IMG/VR virus record: IMGVR_UViG_3300048838_001102
Coordinates: 1-58,038 of that record
Direction: 5' to 3' (one strand)
Origin: a virus
Length of the DNA: 58,038 nt
The notes beneath the pieces are model-generated. The model did not search any database, was not told the origin of the DNA, and saw only the letters and a program-made list of their open reading frames with translations. Positions 8,201 to 17,079 of the stretch are shown here, piece after piece (positions within the stretch are counted from its first letter, which is position 1; each line of letters starts with the position of its first letter). Both the position numbers and the translations under genes were made by a program.

Positions 8201-8978
8201 TTCCGTGGATGTCGTTGTGCGAGACTATGAAGCCTGTCCCCTCGTACAGATAGATGTCGAATCCTATTTTGTTATCAGCGTACAGTATCTTGTAGCCGTT
8301 TCTATCGAACTCATTACCCATGCCGGCAGAACCGCCGATAGTGACATTGCTCCAGATGTCACTAAGCGCCACGCCCTTTAGCCGGTTTTGAGAAAACTTG
8401 CAGCGTGTTACCTTAAAATTAGTGACGGCTTGACTGTAAATACCGCCATAGCCGCGCTTGATTTCCCAATTATCAACGATACAGTTGTCTGTATTGGTTA
8501 CATCGACCAGATCTTTATTGTCACTCGCGGAGAAAAGTTCATCCACCGTTCCGCTTGTGACCTGTCCATCTATCACGGCGCGGGTCGTGTTGTTGTGGAG
8601 TTTGATCCAATCCTTACCGTTGAACCCGAATGCCGCCCCCGTTGAGAATCCAAGGTTCGACGGCTGTAACAACGCCGTATGATCGGGATAATCTCCGCGA
8701 TACGTGATATAATTACCGGATGCCCCCGAACTCGGAACAACTATTCTGGAGGTGATCGTATCAAGCAGATATATCTCATCACCAGGGGAGAAAGCACTTG
8801 CGTTGTGAGTCGTTACGCTCATAGGCGTCGATACGCTTGTCGCCGTGGCCTTTGCCTCTGTTCCGCTTTGAGAAACAAAGAACGTCGCCGCATGACCAAT
8901 TCGCAAAAGCAAAAGCACACTCGCCGCAAGCCAAAAGGCTACGGCAAGAAATCGTTTTAGGTTCTCTCGTTTAATCAT
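5205..8978 (-). CDS. Exported right-handed beta-helix protein with PKD and LamG domains, 1257 aa (tailspike/adhesin-like)
   Basis: Domain order: Sec signal peptide (residues 1-30, ending GHA); right-handed parallel beta-helix of the pectate-lyase type (about 31-620), with repeated N/D-containing turns and the closing motif DPDIGAFVY; a PKD domain (about 626-713, YLWNFDGG core); a LamG/concanavalin domain (about 719-960, starting KGLWVFENNLNDTSGNGN); and a C-terminal calcium/cadherin-like beta region (about 965-1257). Phage tailspikes use beta-helices to bind or cleave polysaccharides, but they normally lack Sec signals. No glycosidase catalytic residues were assigned. Either it is an exported adhesin or depolymerase released from infected cells, or the N-terminus serves another purpose. 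It overlaps the upstream zinc-ribbon gene by eight bases. Confidence 0.7.
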   Translation of the reverse strand: MIKRENLKRFLAVAFWLAASVLLLLRIGHAATFFVSQSGTEAKATATSVSTPMSVTTHNASAFSPGDEIYLLDTITSRIVVPSSGASGNYITYRGDYPDHTALLQPSNLGFSTGAAFGFNGKDWIKLHNNTTRAVIDGQVTSGTVDELFSASDNKDLVDVTNTDNCIVDNWEIKRGYGGIYSQAVTNFKVTRCKFSQNRLKGVALSDIWSNVTIGGSAGMGNEFDRNGYKILYADNKIGFDIYLYEGTGFIVSHNDIHGTIDGGGEDGWGIIGLAIYGASDGVIEYNTIHDMGGKNFRGAMHFKGLNRWWRNFDTIVRYNNIYDLPLNPEWVYVSGSAISMTRDTYNFRIYGNRIHNALGGIKMDINGETGVTDGANGYHVQDIYAWGNSLSGIKEFCFGAADGYSANTDDYDDIWFVNNSCSFAAETVEGDLTGPIWSGFNYGASTDGTDDTGTNPHLHVKNNIIADGRSGLTPKYNIGPLWATADGNWIDLDYNLNYSSTTAGTYNVKWGSTVYAYDSTSLPAAWGANDPAPADPGFTSASTGDLTIGPTSPAVGAGDDLSSTTIPPLTVEHYSSSPQTFTFDEILSAESDFSVHPPAVTMALQYDYGDPDIGAFVYSSYAVYPNATITSPIGNQTIEEGESLTFTADVTCTTNTPCTYLWNFDGGAVNSTSEDAGATAFATAGVYNVTLTVTDAASVADPTPAQVTVTVRAATGANDYTGNTNVKGLWVFENNLNDTSGNGNNLTGSGSPAYDSSTEIEGDYSLDLEAGSSQFASIADASLASGFPFKGATTEAPWTILAKFRLESLPAVGARMIIASKYEYTNNLRSFYLGVENVGGTTYPTFAIGYADGVSNDPEFHGSAVTAGVNYAIALVFDNVTDEYTFALYNLDAAALVGTNATGDLTSTVNGGWCNTAAAFDVGKIGPSNTYYFDGLIDEVVVLSQEFSTTEISAYFAGNYSVSTAEIVRIYSSTPTGYYKEGDTTAPFFVEFADAISWAVGAGSIKLTLVNDTGDDVAVDATYASGSGSTIEFDGLVVPDGFNTADLDAVTLAAAGGATIKVSGTTTDADLTVPTDPDSRSLDRNGRIVIDDTVDTIASVVGVSDDASSFTDPDGYIDIAVNLPSTDGYHVGYTTAWPKVGLAVGDETLYAEYVGKTDANTLVFRLELEPGNRDPDGIEIAGDLVLTGATLTDMAGNTVLLTMPASPNTLADDSTYVVAVPKDLSTGTAWWVGTGFDAATFDLLDLVDGDRILIAE

Positions 8979-9180
8979 TCGAATCCCCGCTATTTAAAAT
9001 GTCTCTTATAATTCTCGGAACGTAAGGAACAGAAGGATCTAAAGCATCAAAAGGCTTTGTGCAGTTATGGCCGATAACTAAAGACGCTCCACAGTAGGGA
9101 CACATTCCAAACGGCATCTGTGGCATATCTGCATAGGGTAAGTGAATCATTCGACCATCTCCAACTTCAACATTCTCCAT
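8971..9180 (-). CDS. Zinc-ribbon-like hypothetical protein, 69 aa
   Basis: A small acidic protein with a MCPYCGASLVIGHNC motif that could bind zinc through CxxC plus His/Cys. No family was identified. It overlaps the upstream gene by 34 bases and the beta-helix gene by eight; it sits between structural genes with no known partner. Confidence 0.55.
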   Translation of the reverse strand: MENVEVGDGRMIHLPYADMPQMPFGMCPYCGASLVIGHNCTKPFDALDPSVPYVPRIIRDILNSGDSND

Positions 9181-9335
9181 TCCTCTATGATTCTACGACA
9201 AACATCGGCATCAGGCGGCAACGATCCGTCTATCCATTTATCTATCAAGGCATCAGGAACGACATGCACAGATGAGCCGCAATTAATAACCCAATGAGCT
9301 CTGTAATTTTCCAGGTCTATTACTGCCTTAGTCAT
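9147..9335 (-). CDS. Hypothetical protein, 62 aa
   Basis: A small helical protein that I do not recognise. Its ATG lies within the end of the upstream gene at the junction GATGACTAAGG, where GATGACTAA closes one frame and ATGACTAAG opens the next. The same junction occurs at the start of the upstream gene (9518-9525), hinting at local duplication of the coupling site. Confidence 0.5.
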   Translation of the reverse strand: MTKAVIDLENYRAHWVINCGSSVHVVPDALIDKWIDGSLPPDADVCRRIIEEWRMLKLEMVE

Positions 9336-9525
9336 CCGCCTTGCTCGCTTCTTCCCAACTCCTAAGTGCCTCGCTCACTTCCGCGATTGCCTTGTATTTA
9401 TCATCCCCGATAGCCGAAACATAAACACTTTCGGTAGGCGTGCTCAAGTTAACCACCGCAGCTACCCAGCCTTCATCTTCTTCCGAGTACCAAGTCTGGA
9501 TTATGTATGTGTAGTACTTAGTCAT
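9328..9525 (-). CDS. HicB-like (partial RNase H-fold) small protein, 65 aa, tentative
   Basis: The sequence YTYIIQTWYSEEDEGWVAAV followed by a VSAIGDDKYKAIAEVSEAL helix has the strand-strand-helix pattern of HicB/UPF0150 antitoxin-like domains (typically DEGW.A.VP...GDT..EA...). There is no HicA toxin gene next to it, and no DNA-binding domain, so a toxin-antitoxin role is not supported. The ATG at 9525 was chosen because it overlaps the upstream stop codon; a longer frame runs through the exported gene upstream. Confidence 0.45.
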   Translation of the reverse strand: MTKYYTYIIQTWYSEEDEGWVAAVVNLSTPTESVYVSAIGDDKYKAIAEVSEALRSWEEASKADD

Positions 9526-9964
9526 CTGCACCGCCATCTGTCGAAACAAGCCAGACCATGAAGCATTTCCACAGAGAGTCGTCATAGTCATAAACGATCC
9601 GCAGTTCGCCACCAGCGGGAATATCGATCTCATTATCCGCGCCGATCTGACTGCCATTCAAGTATGGGTTAGCGCCAGCAGGAAAGTCAACTTCGATTAT
9701 CTGCCCCTCGACTTCACGGATTCTAAAATCCCGCGAGCCGGAAGGAGTTGAAAGATTGATCTCGACTTTACCAGTAGCCCCACGGTTAGTAACGGTGCCG
9801 CTCATGCTAGTAGTAGAAAGGCTCCCACCCGCCACAGCATACTCAACTTCGATTACCTTATCTCCAGCTGGCTTAATGCCGCTACGGCCAGTAGGCACCC
9901 AGGGCCAGCCATCGGCCAGAGCAAGGGAAGGCAGAAGAATGAACAAAAAGATTAGCTTTTTCAT
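9518..9964 (-). CDS. Exported beta-rich hypothetical protein, 148 aa
   Basis: The ATG at 9964 follows an AGGAAATAAG ribosome site and encodes a Sec signal peptide (MKKLIFLFILLPSLALA, cleavage before DGW). The mature part is mostly beta strands with GGELRIVYDYDDSLWKCF near the end. That resembles small phage structural proteins forming a beta sandwich. No enzymatic motif is visible. It lies one base after the stop of the 136-aa upstream gene. Confidence 0.65.
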   Translation of the reverse strand: MKKLIFLFILLPSLALADGWPWVPTGRSGIKPAGDKVIEVEYAVAGGSLSTTSMSGTVTNRGATGKVEINLSTPSGSRDFRIREVEGQIIEVDFPAGANPYLNGSQIGADNEIDIPAGGELRIVYDYDDSLWKCFMVWLVSTDGGADD

Positions 9965-9965
9965 C

Positions 9966-10376
9966 TTATTTCCTCTTGAAAATGAGGCCGATGGTAACGA
10001 TATTAGAGTTGCCGATATTGGCAGCGGCGCTTCCATCAGCGGCGGTCAAAGATAGCGTCAGGGTATCGATGACGCTCGGGGTTTTACCGTTGTATTCGTA
10101 GCCCCCCTGGCGTTCCTCGGAATCCAGTGCCCGTTCCCCGCCAAGGAAAACGGTCCCGCCGGTTGCGCTTACAAGCTTTACCCGGTAGGTAGTGGTTGGG
10201 GCGGTGGCGCCGCTCGAAGGCGTGGTGATAACTTCTTCAAGGGCAAAATCAGAAAGGCCGGGCACCGATTCATTCGGCACGCTGCCGTCCGAGGCGTCGG
10301 AAGTGTAGACAACTTGCACCAGGCGCTCGGACTTGCCGCCTTTCCAACTACGGGTTTGTTCTGCGGTTCCTGCCAT
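9966..10376 (-). CDS. Hypothetical structural protein, 136 aa
   Basis: A soluble beta-rich protein with many Thr, Ser and Gly residues, no signal peptide and no recognised domain. Composition and position suggest a minor virion or tail decoration protein. AGAGGAGACAAAA precedes the ATG. Its start overlaps the end of the giant polyvalent gene by 29 bases. Confidence 0.6.
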   Translation of the reverse strand: MAGTAEQTRSWKGGKSERLVQVVYTSDASDGSVPNESVPGLSDFALEEVITTPSSGATAPTTTYRVKLVSATGGTVFLGGERALDSEERQGGYEYNGKTPSVIDTLTLSLTAADGSAAANIGNSNIVTIGLIFKRK

Positions 10377-13300
10377 TTTTGTCTCCTCTGGCCTTTTTTA
10401 GTAGGGTTTCTTGCGAGATAATGCCATCGCGACGCAGATTTTGCAACAACTTCTTGTATTGCTCCGCGCCGAGCTCCATCTCATACTGTGACAACAACGC
10501 CGCCTTTTCCTCGTTGGTGACGGCGTATTCCAAAAGAACAATTCTCTGGTCGTCCCGGCCCTTGTTTTTTATCCGGTTGTACCGCTTTTCAAAAGCATTG
10601 ACATCCTGATCAGGGGGCAGTAGGTCTTCTTGTTTAAGTGCCTTATATAATTCCACTTTGGCTGTACGGGGGACATCGTAACCCATCAAATTGATGTGAC
10701 CCTTTATCCGTCCTTCGGATTCAACCGCTTTTCGAGCATACTCTTTGCGGATCGGCTCTATTATCCTGCGATACCGCTCTGCGTGACCACGGTTGGTAAC
10801 AGTGGCTATGGCCGAAAGCCAGTTTAACACCGGAAATTGCAGCGCTTCTTTAAGGGGTGCCAGCTCCGGGTCAAGCTCCCCCTGCTTGGCATTGTAAAAC
10901 ATCCGCATGCCCAGGTTGTTCCAGACGTATTTGCCCATCTCTTTGTGCGCGTCAAACCCCCCGGCTTTGTAGATCGAATCCGGTAAGATGTGTGATCCTC
11001 GGAAATCGTCTACCGGATTCATGCCATTTACATAGTATTCCAGCAGGTCCGCTCCGACCGATATAGCCGGGTGCCAGCGGTACGGGACAAGCTGGGATGC
11101 TTCGTTGATCGCCCCCTTGGTTCCGCCGAACTCGCCTCGGGCGATCTTGTTAACCAGCGCGCCGGCAAGCTGGCCCTCGTAGTCTTCGGGGATCAAGAAC
11201 GCAAACGAATCCATCGCGCCAAGGCCTGGAACAAGCCGCCGCGGAATCGGGATGACCGTGTAATGGTCCTTCTGGTAATCGGTTAAGCCATTGACAACTT
11301 CTTTTACCCAGGGGATCTGCGCGGAAGCGGCGGCCAATACAAGTTTCGGCAAGATGTTATACAAGACCGTCTTCCACACGTAAGCGGCGCGATCCTCATT
11401 AAAAGATTCTACCGCGCTGCGCAAACCTTCCTTGTTCACGTTTGAAAACATGAACAAATTGTTGGTGATGATCTGGCCTGTGCCTTGCCGCTTGAAATCC
11501 GGCGTGCCGATTCTGCTTCGTACTACGTGAAATATTTCTTGATCGGTTCTTGGCCCCCCGGTTTTCGGGTTGATAAACCCTTTATCACGCTGAGACTTTA
11601 AAAACTTGTAGCCGGCGACCTTGCCGCCCAGCTCCGACACCCGGCCAAAACGGTCCAGCACGTCAAGAATTTGGCGGGCTTTTTTAAACCGTTGCTGGGA
11701 AATCTTGCTTAACTCCGGGTTGAACTGGACGTTAAACTCGTCGGCAATGCGTGCCGTCTCATCCTCATAACCCATCTCCTTTGTGCCGTACACCCGATCA
11801 GTGGTAATGGCTTTGCCGCGTAAAAGTTCATCGATGTCATCACTGGCATTGTTTTTCCAAACATATTCCCATACCTCGCCATAGGCTTGCTTGTACAATT
11901 TGGCAAGTTCCGGCAGACTCTTTACTCTTGCTTCCGGAATGTTTTTGATCGTGGTACGAAAATCACGAAAGATATTTCTAATCATCCACACCGGGTTGTT
12001 GGATACCAAAAGCCTGCGCAGCGGCGCGTTAAGAGCGTTTATCACCTCGGTTGCTTTTTGTGATTCATACGCCGAATACTCAAAAGACTTGGCGATATCC
12101 CGGTGAACGTCATAAGTGAAAGGCTCGCCGTCGCGCATGATGGAAAGATGCGCCCGGGACGGGTCTTCCAGACGGACGGGAGCCATACGACCGAGCCCTT
12201 TATCGTATTTCATCTCCGCTGGTTTTACCTGGCCTGCGTCGATCAAAAAATCCAGCAGGTCGGTCTTTGCCTTGTTTAAATGCGCCGACCGCAACAAACT
12301 GATATCCTGCATGAGCGTTGCGGTGAACGCATTTATCGAATCAGAAAAAGTTCCTTTCTGTGCTTTTAACGCGCCGCCGACCGGCGTGTAGATTTGCGCG
12401 GTGATATCTTTGCCGTGCTTTTCCTCAAGCCAGTGCTGCACACTGATACGCGCGTATTCCTTGCGGGCCTTGATTGCCTGCAAAAGCTCCGGGGCCGCGA
12501 TGCCGGATTGTTCTATGCGCGGAATGATATACTTTTCACGGATCTTGCGGTACTTTTCCGCCGCGTCCTTAACTGCCTGGTATTTTTCAGGCCCGAGTTT
12601 TTGCTCAAGCGCTTCGAGCATAGGCTCAACGGTGGTTGAGGTATGCCCGCCGGGAGATACCAGGTCTTTCCGGTTGGCCTGCACATGCCGGCCGAACAGA
12701 TAAACACCCAGATCCGTTATAGCCGCACCCTTTTCCATCATCGGATCGATCACGTTTTTAACGGTGTCGGTCACGTATGCCGACATTTCCGAAGCGATGT
12801 ATTGGGCTTCCTCCAACCCATAACGGGCTTTCCTGGCTTTAGCGATAAGCTCCGGGTCGCCGGATTTTTCGGCGGCACGGATCTGCTTTAAAACTCCGTG
12901 ATTTCTATCCGTCAAAATAATGAAAAGGGTATCAGCCAAACTGCGTTTTTCCATCCTGTTGCGAATGTAAAAATCCGCGATGACCTTTTCCCCGCGCTCG
13001 TACATTTCATAGAGCTTGCCCAACCGACGCGGGCCGATCTGGCTACCGGATATGTCCTTACGAATGCCTTCAAGCGTTTCGGTAAAATCCGGGCGGACCG
13101 AGGCATACATTTTCATGGCTTTATCGAATGTAGGCGCAACGGACTTTAGCAGCTCGGGCTCTTGCAGCATGACCGACACCGCATCGGCATACAACTCACT
13201 GGACTTGTGCCGGTAGGCGGTGTACTTTTTACTTATGTTCAGGTCAAACGGTTTCCACTGCTGGGTAAGCTCCTTGAGTTCACCCATGACTACCGTGCGC

Positions 13301-16300
13301 TCATAGAGCTTGCGCTTGATAATCTCCTTGCGCAACAGCTCCTTGAACCGCTCGTTGATTTCCTTTTGAGTGGGCATCTTGCCGGCTTGTCGGCGGGTGA
13401 CAGTTTCTTTGACGTAGTCCACACCGACCTGTGTTCTGCCGGTTTGCGGTACCCGCTCATCAACGATATCCTGCAACGCTTTTTTAACGACTTCCTTTTT
13501 CGTTTGCGAATCCGCGGTTTGCAAAAAGCGGTAAACTTCAATATTTGATTCGCCGGGCATCCTGCCCCGCATTATCTCGAGAATCGTTTCAGCCGTAACG
13601 CCGGTTTCCGCAAAGCGGGGAACCTCACGAATGATTTCTTCAACAATGATTTTACCCGTGGTTTCGTCAAGCTTTTGCTTTGCCGCTTCTTTTTGCAACC
13701 GGCCGATATCGGCGGCGGTCAACGCTTCGTCGGGCGAGCCGGGGTACTCGGCCAGGTACTCGTTGATATAGCCCTTGAGCTTTGCGATACGGCCAAGAAT
13801 ATTCCCCCTGCCCTGGACCATAGGCGTATCGCCCGCGGCCGCCCACCAATCGTCCAGGTGGCCCAATTCGTGGCTCAAGACCTTTGCCGCCACATCCGGA
13901 TCTTTCCGGATGGCGCTCAAATGTGTCTCCCCGGAAGCGCGGTGGTACTGGCTCTTGAACACCATGTCAGCCGGATCGACATTGTACCGGGAAAGCACCG
14001 AGTCCTTAAAGTCCTGCATCTGCTGATTGAGCGACGCCTTACGCTCAACGGGGGTTTTTCCCTTAAGCCGAATGACGGCGCGCTCGATAGGCTGGCCGAT
14101 CACCAGATCCGGATCGATCATGACATCGGCAATGCCGGCAAGATCGTTGTGCTGGAAAAGCCCGAGCGCATCGCGCATCCGCTGGAACAGCTTGGGCGCC
14201 TTGCCGGAGTTGAGCACCTTGATCATTTCAGTAAGCTCGGGCAACTCAATGGCGTTTTTGGATTTGGGCCGGCGCGCGTAGGGCTCCCTCGGCGGCATCC
14301 CGCCAGGGTTGTCAGCATCAAGGTTAAACAGCGTCATGCTCGCTTTACCCTGGTACATCCCAGTCCCGGCGCGGCGCTTACCCGCGTACCCGCCGGCGGC
14401 GATATCCCCGAAGATCTTCTCCGCGGAGGTAAACCCGCTGCCACGCAGGAAGTTTCCCATCCGCCGCAAAAGCTCTTTAAGCTGCATGAAAATCTTTTTA
14501 ATACCTTCGGGTGGCTGACTCTTGCCGTTCATAAAACGGGCAAAGCCGTCGGCGGCCGCTTCGGTATTGCCGCCGTATGCCTTTAAAACCGTGGTGTATT
14601 GATCGGGTGGAAGTACCCACTCGGCGGCGATGTGGAATGTCTCATGGTCAAACGTCCATTGCTGGCGCTTGGCATCCTGCGCCAGAGATATTTCCATAAG
14701 CGCGCGCTGACCGCGAAAGGTCGTGGCCCCGAGAACGGTATTGGGCTTAACCCCTCTTGCTTTCCAGTTGGCCAGCGACTCATCGGTATTGGCCCCCCCA
14801 AGATCGATCATCTGTTTCAATTCAACGGATATCCGGTCGGCCAGATCTTTTCCGAACACCGTGCGCAGGATCGGAATCTCGGCGCCATAAATCTTCTGGA
14901 CCGCCTGGCGCTGCTCGCTGGTGAGCTGCGGCGGCTGATCTGTTTCAACAGTATCAGCCGGAACGTCCTCGGCGCTCAGTTGCGTTTTGCCGTCACCGTC
15001 CCAATACATCGGCCGGCCCGCCTCAAGCTGGGACGGGTGCTCACCGCGGGAAGCTTCGATAGCTTCCCGATACAACTGGCTTTTGAAAGCTTCCTGGGAA
15101 ACCGCGTTCCAATCCCTGCTTTCAACCGGAACCGCGTTCAGCTCGGCAAGCCGGGCCTTGGTCTGCTCGCGCAACCGCTCAAGCTCGGACACCTGCTGAT
15201 CGGTAGCCGCTTCACCAAAGCTGATTGCGTCCTCGGTGGTGGCAAGATCCGGAACCGCCGGGGTTGTGGCGTCGGCTTCCGCGGCTTCGAATGCCGACCG
15301 CACCGGGTCAAACTGTTGCCCCGGCCCGGAGGCGGCCGGCTCTCCGGGCTGTTCGCTGGTGCGCTGGTCTTCGGGAAGCGTCGGGGGCTGTTGTGGCTCA
15401 TCCGTGAGACGTTCTTCGCTTTGTGGCTCATTTTCCACGATTTGTGAGCCAATAGGTTCCGTCTGCTCCTGGGCGGCGGCCTCAAACGCCTGACGCACTT
15501 TTTGCATATTGTCGGCATTGCGCAGCGCCTCGTCATAAAGCCCGATCTTGTTATCCAGGTCCGCAACAGCGATTTCATCTTGGCGCGGATCTTCCAAAGC
15601 GGTCAGCCGGTCCCGCTGTTTAATCGCATCAGCCCGAGCCGCTTTAAGATCCCCGGTCATGTCCTTATCGGCAACGATGCCAAACGCTTTGGCCTGGGCC
15701 AGGGTTTCAATCTCGTCGGCCTGAATGGGCTGCGGGCCGGCCTTGATCTTGCCCATCGCGGCTCCGCCCCCGCCGATGAGCATGCTTACAGGGGCAACCA
15801 CGGCCCCCTCATACACTCCTTCTTTAAGAGCCTGGCCCACACCCTCCGTGAACTCGTCAAGCATCTGGCCGGGGCTCTTGCCCGCCCCACGCGCCCACAC
15901 CGACGACATCAGCTCGGGAACTTTCTGAATCATTTCAATGAACCATTCCAGCGCGCCTGTTTTAGACATTTCGGCAATAACGCTCTTGGCAGCCGCGCCT
16001 GGTTTCCAGGTGGCAAGCGCGCGGCTCAGGGGAATCTGCTCCAGAAACGATTGGCCGGCGGCGTTAAATATCGCCGCCTTCCACCGGCGCTCGGGGTCTT
16101 TGACCGCCGGTATTAACCGACCCTTTTCATCGACCCGCGCCTGTGACAGCTTCCGCTCGGTGGCGCCGGCGATCATCGACCCGGTGGCGGCCATGCCGGC
16201 GGCCGGGCCGCCTACATAAGTCGCACCGACTGACGCTCCTACCTGGGGTAGCGCGCGCACCATGTCCTGCACGTACCCCTTAAACCCTTCCGGCCGGGGG

Positions 16301-17079
16301 AGCGGGTCTTGCGCGATTTCCACTTCGAGCCGCTTCTGGAATTTACCCAACGGGGAATCATCCCATACTTTGGCTTTTTCCTTGACAACCAGCGGGTCAT
16401 CGGCGCCAAGGCGTTCTTCCAGCGCGCGGACCTCTTTGGCCTTAAGCGCTTTTAGAAAATTCAGGGTATCCGCAGACGCTTGGCGAATGCCCTGATCAAC
16501 CGCTTTTTTTGGCTCGATCTGAGGCGGGCGCTGCGATAGCTGCGGGCCGCCAGCGTTGACCGGGCGCGGGGATAGCTTGGGCTCCGTATAAACCGGTTTG
16601 TCCTGGGCAAACGATTGATTCGCCGGTTCCTGCGGAACAACGGCCGAGATCGCGTCAGTGATGGTTCGAGTGGGCTCGCCGCGCAGCGCCCGGACATCGA
16701 CGGGCGGGCCGAGCTGCGGGCCGGATTGACCGGCCGCCGCTTCGAAAGCGGACCGGATCGGGTCAACAGGCTGACCGGTCTTGGTGTTCACCCCGTCAAG
16801 GACCATCCGGGGATGACCTTCTTTTTTAAACTGTGAAGGCCAGTGATACTGCTTATCGGCAGGATCGATGGACGGCTCCACCCCGGCGGAGAAAGCGGCC
16901 CGATAGTCATAATAGTGTTCCGGGTTGTCCGGATCTGGATCGATGCCGGCTTTTTTTGCCCAAGCGGCATACCAGGATTGAAACTTCTGTTCATCGAAAC
17001 TATTCGACCCGACCGACTCAAACGCGGATCGGATCGGGTCGTCAGAACCGACAGACTCAAAAATTGAACGGATATCCAT
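10348..17079 (-). CDS. Giant polyvalent (ejection-type) protein with two zincin motifs and an LPD38-like region, 2243 aa
   Basis: The largest gene in the window. Short motifs of DPIRSAFEA type recur in the N-terminal third (about residues 2-13, 14-26, 106-116, 527-535 and 590-600). A hydrophobic Gly/Ala region lies at about 275-310. A first zincin motif HETFH is at 812-816, with a possible third ligand E840. A second zincin, HELGH at 1070-1074, is followed by SSELYAD with E1295 as likely third ligand. Residues about 1690-1950 (VWMIRNIFRDFRTTIKN...) resemble the LPD38 domain of large polyvalent proteins. Such proteins are packaged in virions and delivered into the host, where peptidase modules are thought to counter host functions. 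Its place upstream of tail genes fits an internal virion/ejection protein. Confidence 0.7.
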   Translation of the reverse strand: MDIRSIFESVGSDDPIRSAFESVGSNSFDEQKFQSWYAAWAKKAGIDPDPDNPEHYYDYRAAFSAGVEPSIDPADKQYHWPSQFKKEGHPRMVLDGVNTKTGQPVDPIRSAFEAAAGQSGPQLGPPVDVRALRGEPTRTITDAISAVVPQEPANQSFAQDKPVYTEPKLSPRPVNAGGPQLSQRPPQIEPKKAVDQGIRQASADTLNFLKALKAKEVRALEERLGADDPLVVKEKAKVWDDSPLGKFQKRLEVEIAQDPLPRPEGFKGYVQDMVRALPQVGASVGATYVGGPAAGMAATGSMIAGATERKLSQARVDEKGRLIPAVKDPERRWKAAIFNAAGQSFLEQIPLSRALATWKPGAAAKSVIAEMSKTGALEWFIEMIQKVPELMSSVWARGAGKSPGQMLDEFTEGVGQALKEGVYEGAVVAPVSMLIGGGGAAMGKIKAGPQPIQADEIETLAQAKAFGIVADKDMTGDLKAARADAIKQRDRLTALEDPRQDEIAVADLDNKIGLYDEALRNADNMQKVRQAFEAAAQEQTEPIGSQIVENEPQSEERLTDEPQQPPTLPEDQRTSEQPGEPAASGPGQQFDPVRSAFEAAEADATTPAVPDLATTEDAISFGEAATDQQVSELERLREQTKARLAELNAVPVESRDWNAVSQEAFKSQLYREAIEASRGEHPSQLEAGRPMYWDGDGKTQLSAEDVPADTVETDQPPQLTSEQRQAVQKIYGAEIPILRTVFGKDLADRISVELKQMIDLGGANTDESLANWKARGVKPNTVLGATTFRGQRALMEISLAQDAKRQQWTFDHETFHIAAEWVLPPDQYTTVLKAYGGNTEAAADGFARFMNGKSQPPEGIKKIFMQLKELLRRMGNFLRGSGFTSAEKIFGDIAAGGYAGKRRAGTGMYQGKASMTLFNLDADNPGGMPPREPYARRPKSKNAIELPELTEMIKVLNSGKAPKLFQRMRDALGLFQHNDLAGIADVMIDPDLVIGQPIERAVIRLKGKTPVERKASLNQQMQDFKDSVLSRYNVDPADMVFKSQYHRASGETHLSAIRKDPDVAAKVLSHELGHLDDWWAAAGDTPMVQGRGNILGRIAKLKGYINEYLAEYPGSPDEALTAADIGRLQKEAAKQKLDETTGKIIVEEIIREVPRFAETGVTAETILEIMRGRMPGESNIEVYRFLQTADSQTKKEVVKKALQDIVDERVPQTGRTQVGVDYVKETVTRRQAGKMPTQKEINERFKELLRKEIIKRKLYERTVVMGELKELTQQWKPFDLNISKKYTAYRHKSSELYADAVSVMLQEPELLKSVAPTFDKAMKMYASVRPDFTETLEGIRKDISGSQIGPRRLGKLYEMYERGEKVIADFYIRNRMEKRSLADTLFIILTDRNHGVLKQIRAAEKSGDPELIAKARKARYGLEEAQYIASEMSAYVTDTVKNVIDPMMEKGAAITDLGVYLFGRHVQANRKDLVSPGGHTSTTVEPMLEALEQKLGPEKYQAVKDAAEKYRKIREKYIIPRIEQSGIAAPELLQAIKARKEYARISVQHWLEEKHGKDITAQIYTPVGGALKAQKGTFSDSINAFTATLMQDISLLRSAHLNKAKTDLLDFLIDAGQVKPAEMKYDKGLGRMAPVRLEDPSRAHLSIMRDGEPFTYDVHRDIAKSFEYSAYESQKATEVINALNAPLRRLLVSNNPVWMIRNIFRDFRTTIKNIPEARVKSLPELAKLYKQAYGEVWEYVWKNNASDDIDELLRGKAITTDRVYGTKEMGYEDETARIADEFNVQFNPELSKISQQRFKKARQILDVLDRFGRVSELGGKVAGYKFLKSQRDKGFINPKTGGPRTDQEIFHVVRSRIGTPDFKRQGTGQIITNNLFMFSNVNKEGLRSAVESFNEDRAAYVWKTVLYNILPKLVLAAASAQIPWVKEVVNGLTDYQKDHYTVIPIPRRLVPGLGAMDSFAFLIPEDYEGQLAGALVNKIARGEFGGTKGAINEASQLVPYRWHPAISVGADLLEYYVNGMNPVDDFRGSHILPDSIYKAGGFDAHKEMGKYVWNNLGMRMFYNAKQGELDPELAPLKEALQFPVLNWLSAIATVTNRGHAERYRRIIEPIRKEYARKAVESEGRIKGHINLMGYDVPRTAKVELYKALKQEDLLPPDQDVNAFEKRYNRIKNKGRDDQRIVLLEYAVTNEEKAALLSQYEMELGAEQYKKLLQNLRRDGIISQETLLKKARGDKNGRNRRTNP

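Noticed and set aside
9328-9525. HicAB toxin-antitoxin system
   Set aside because: Only a HicB-like fold pattern is seen; no HicA-like gene lies beside it.
13675-14586. 303-codon frame antisense to the polyvalent gene
   Set aside because: Shadow frame of a strongly supported coding region; no domain and no upstream ribosome site.
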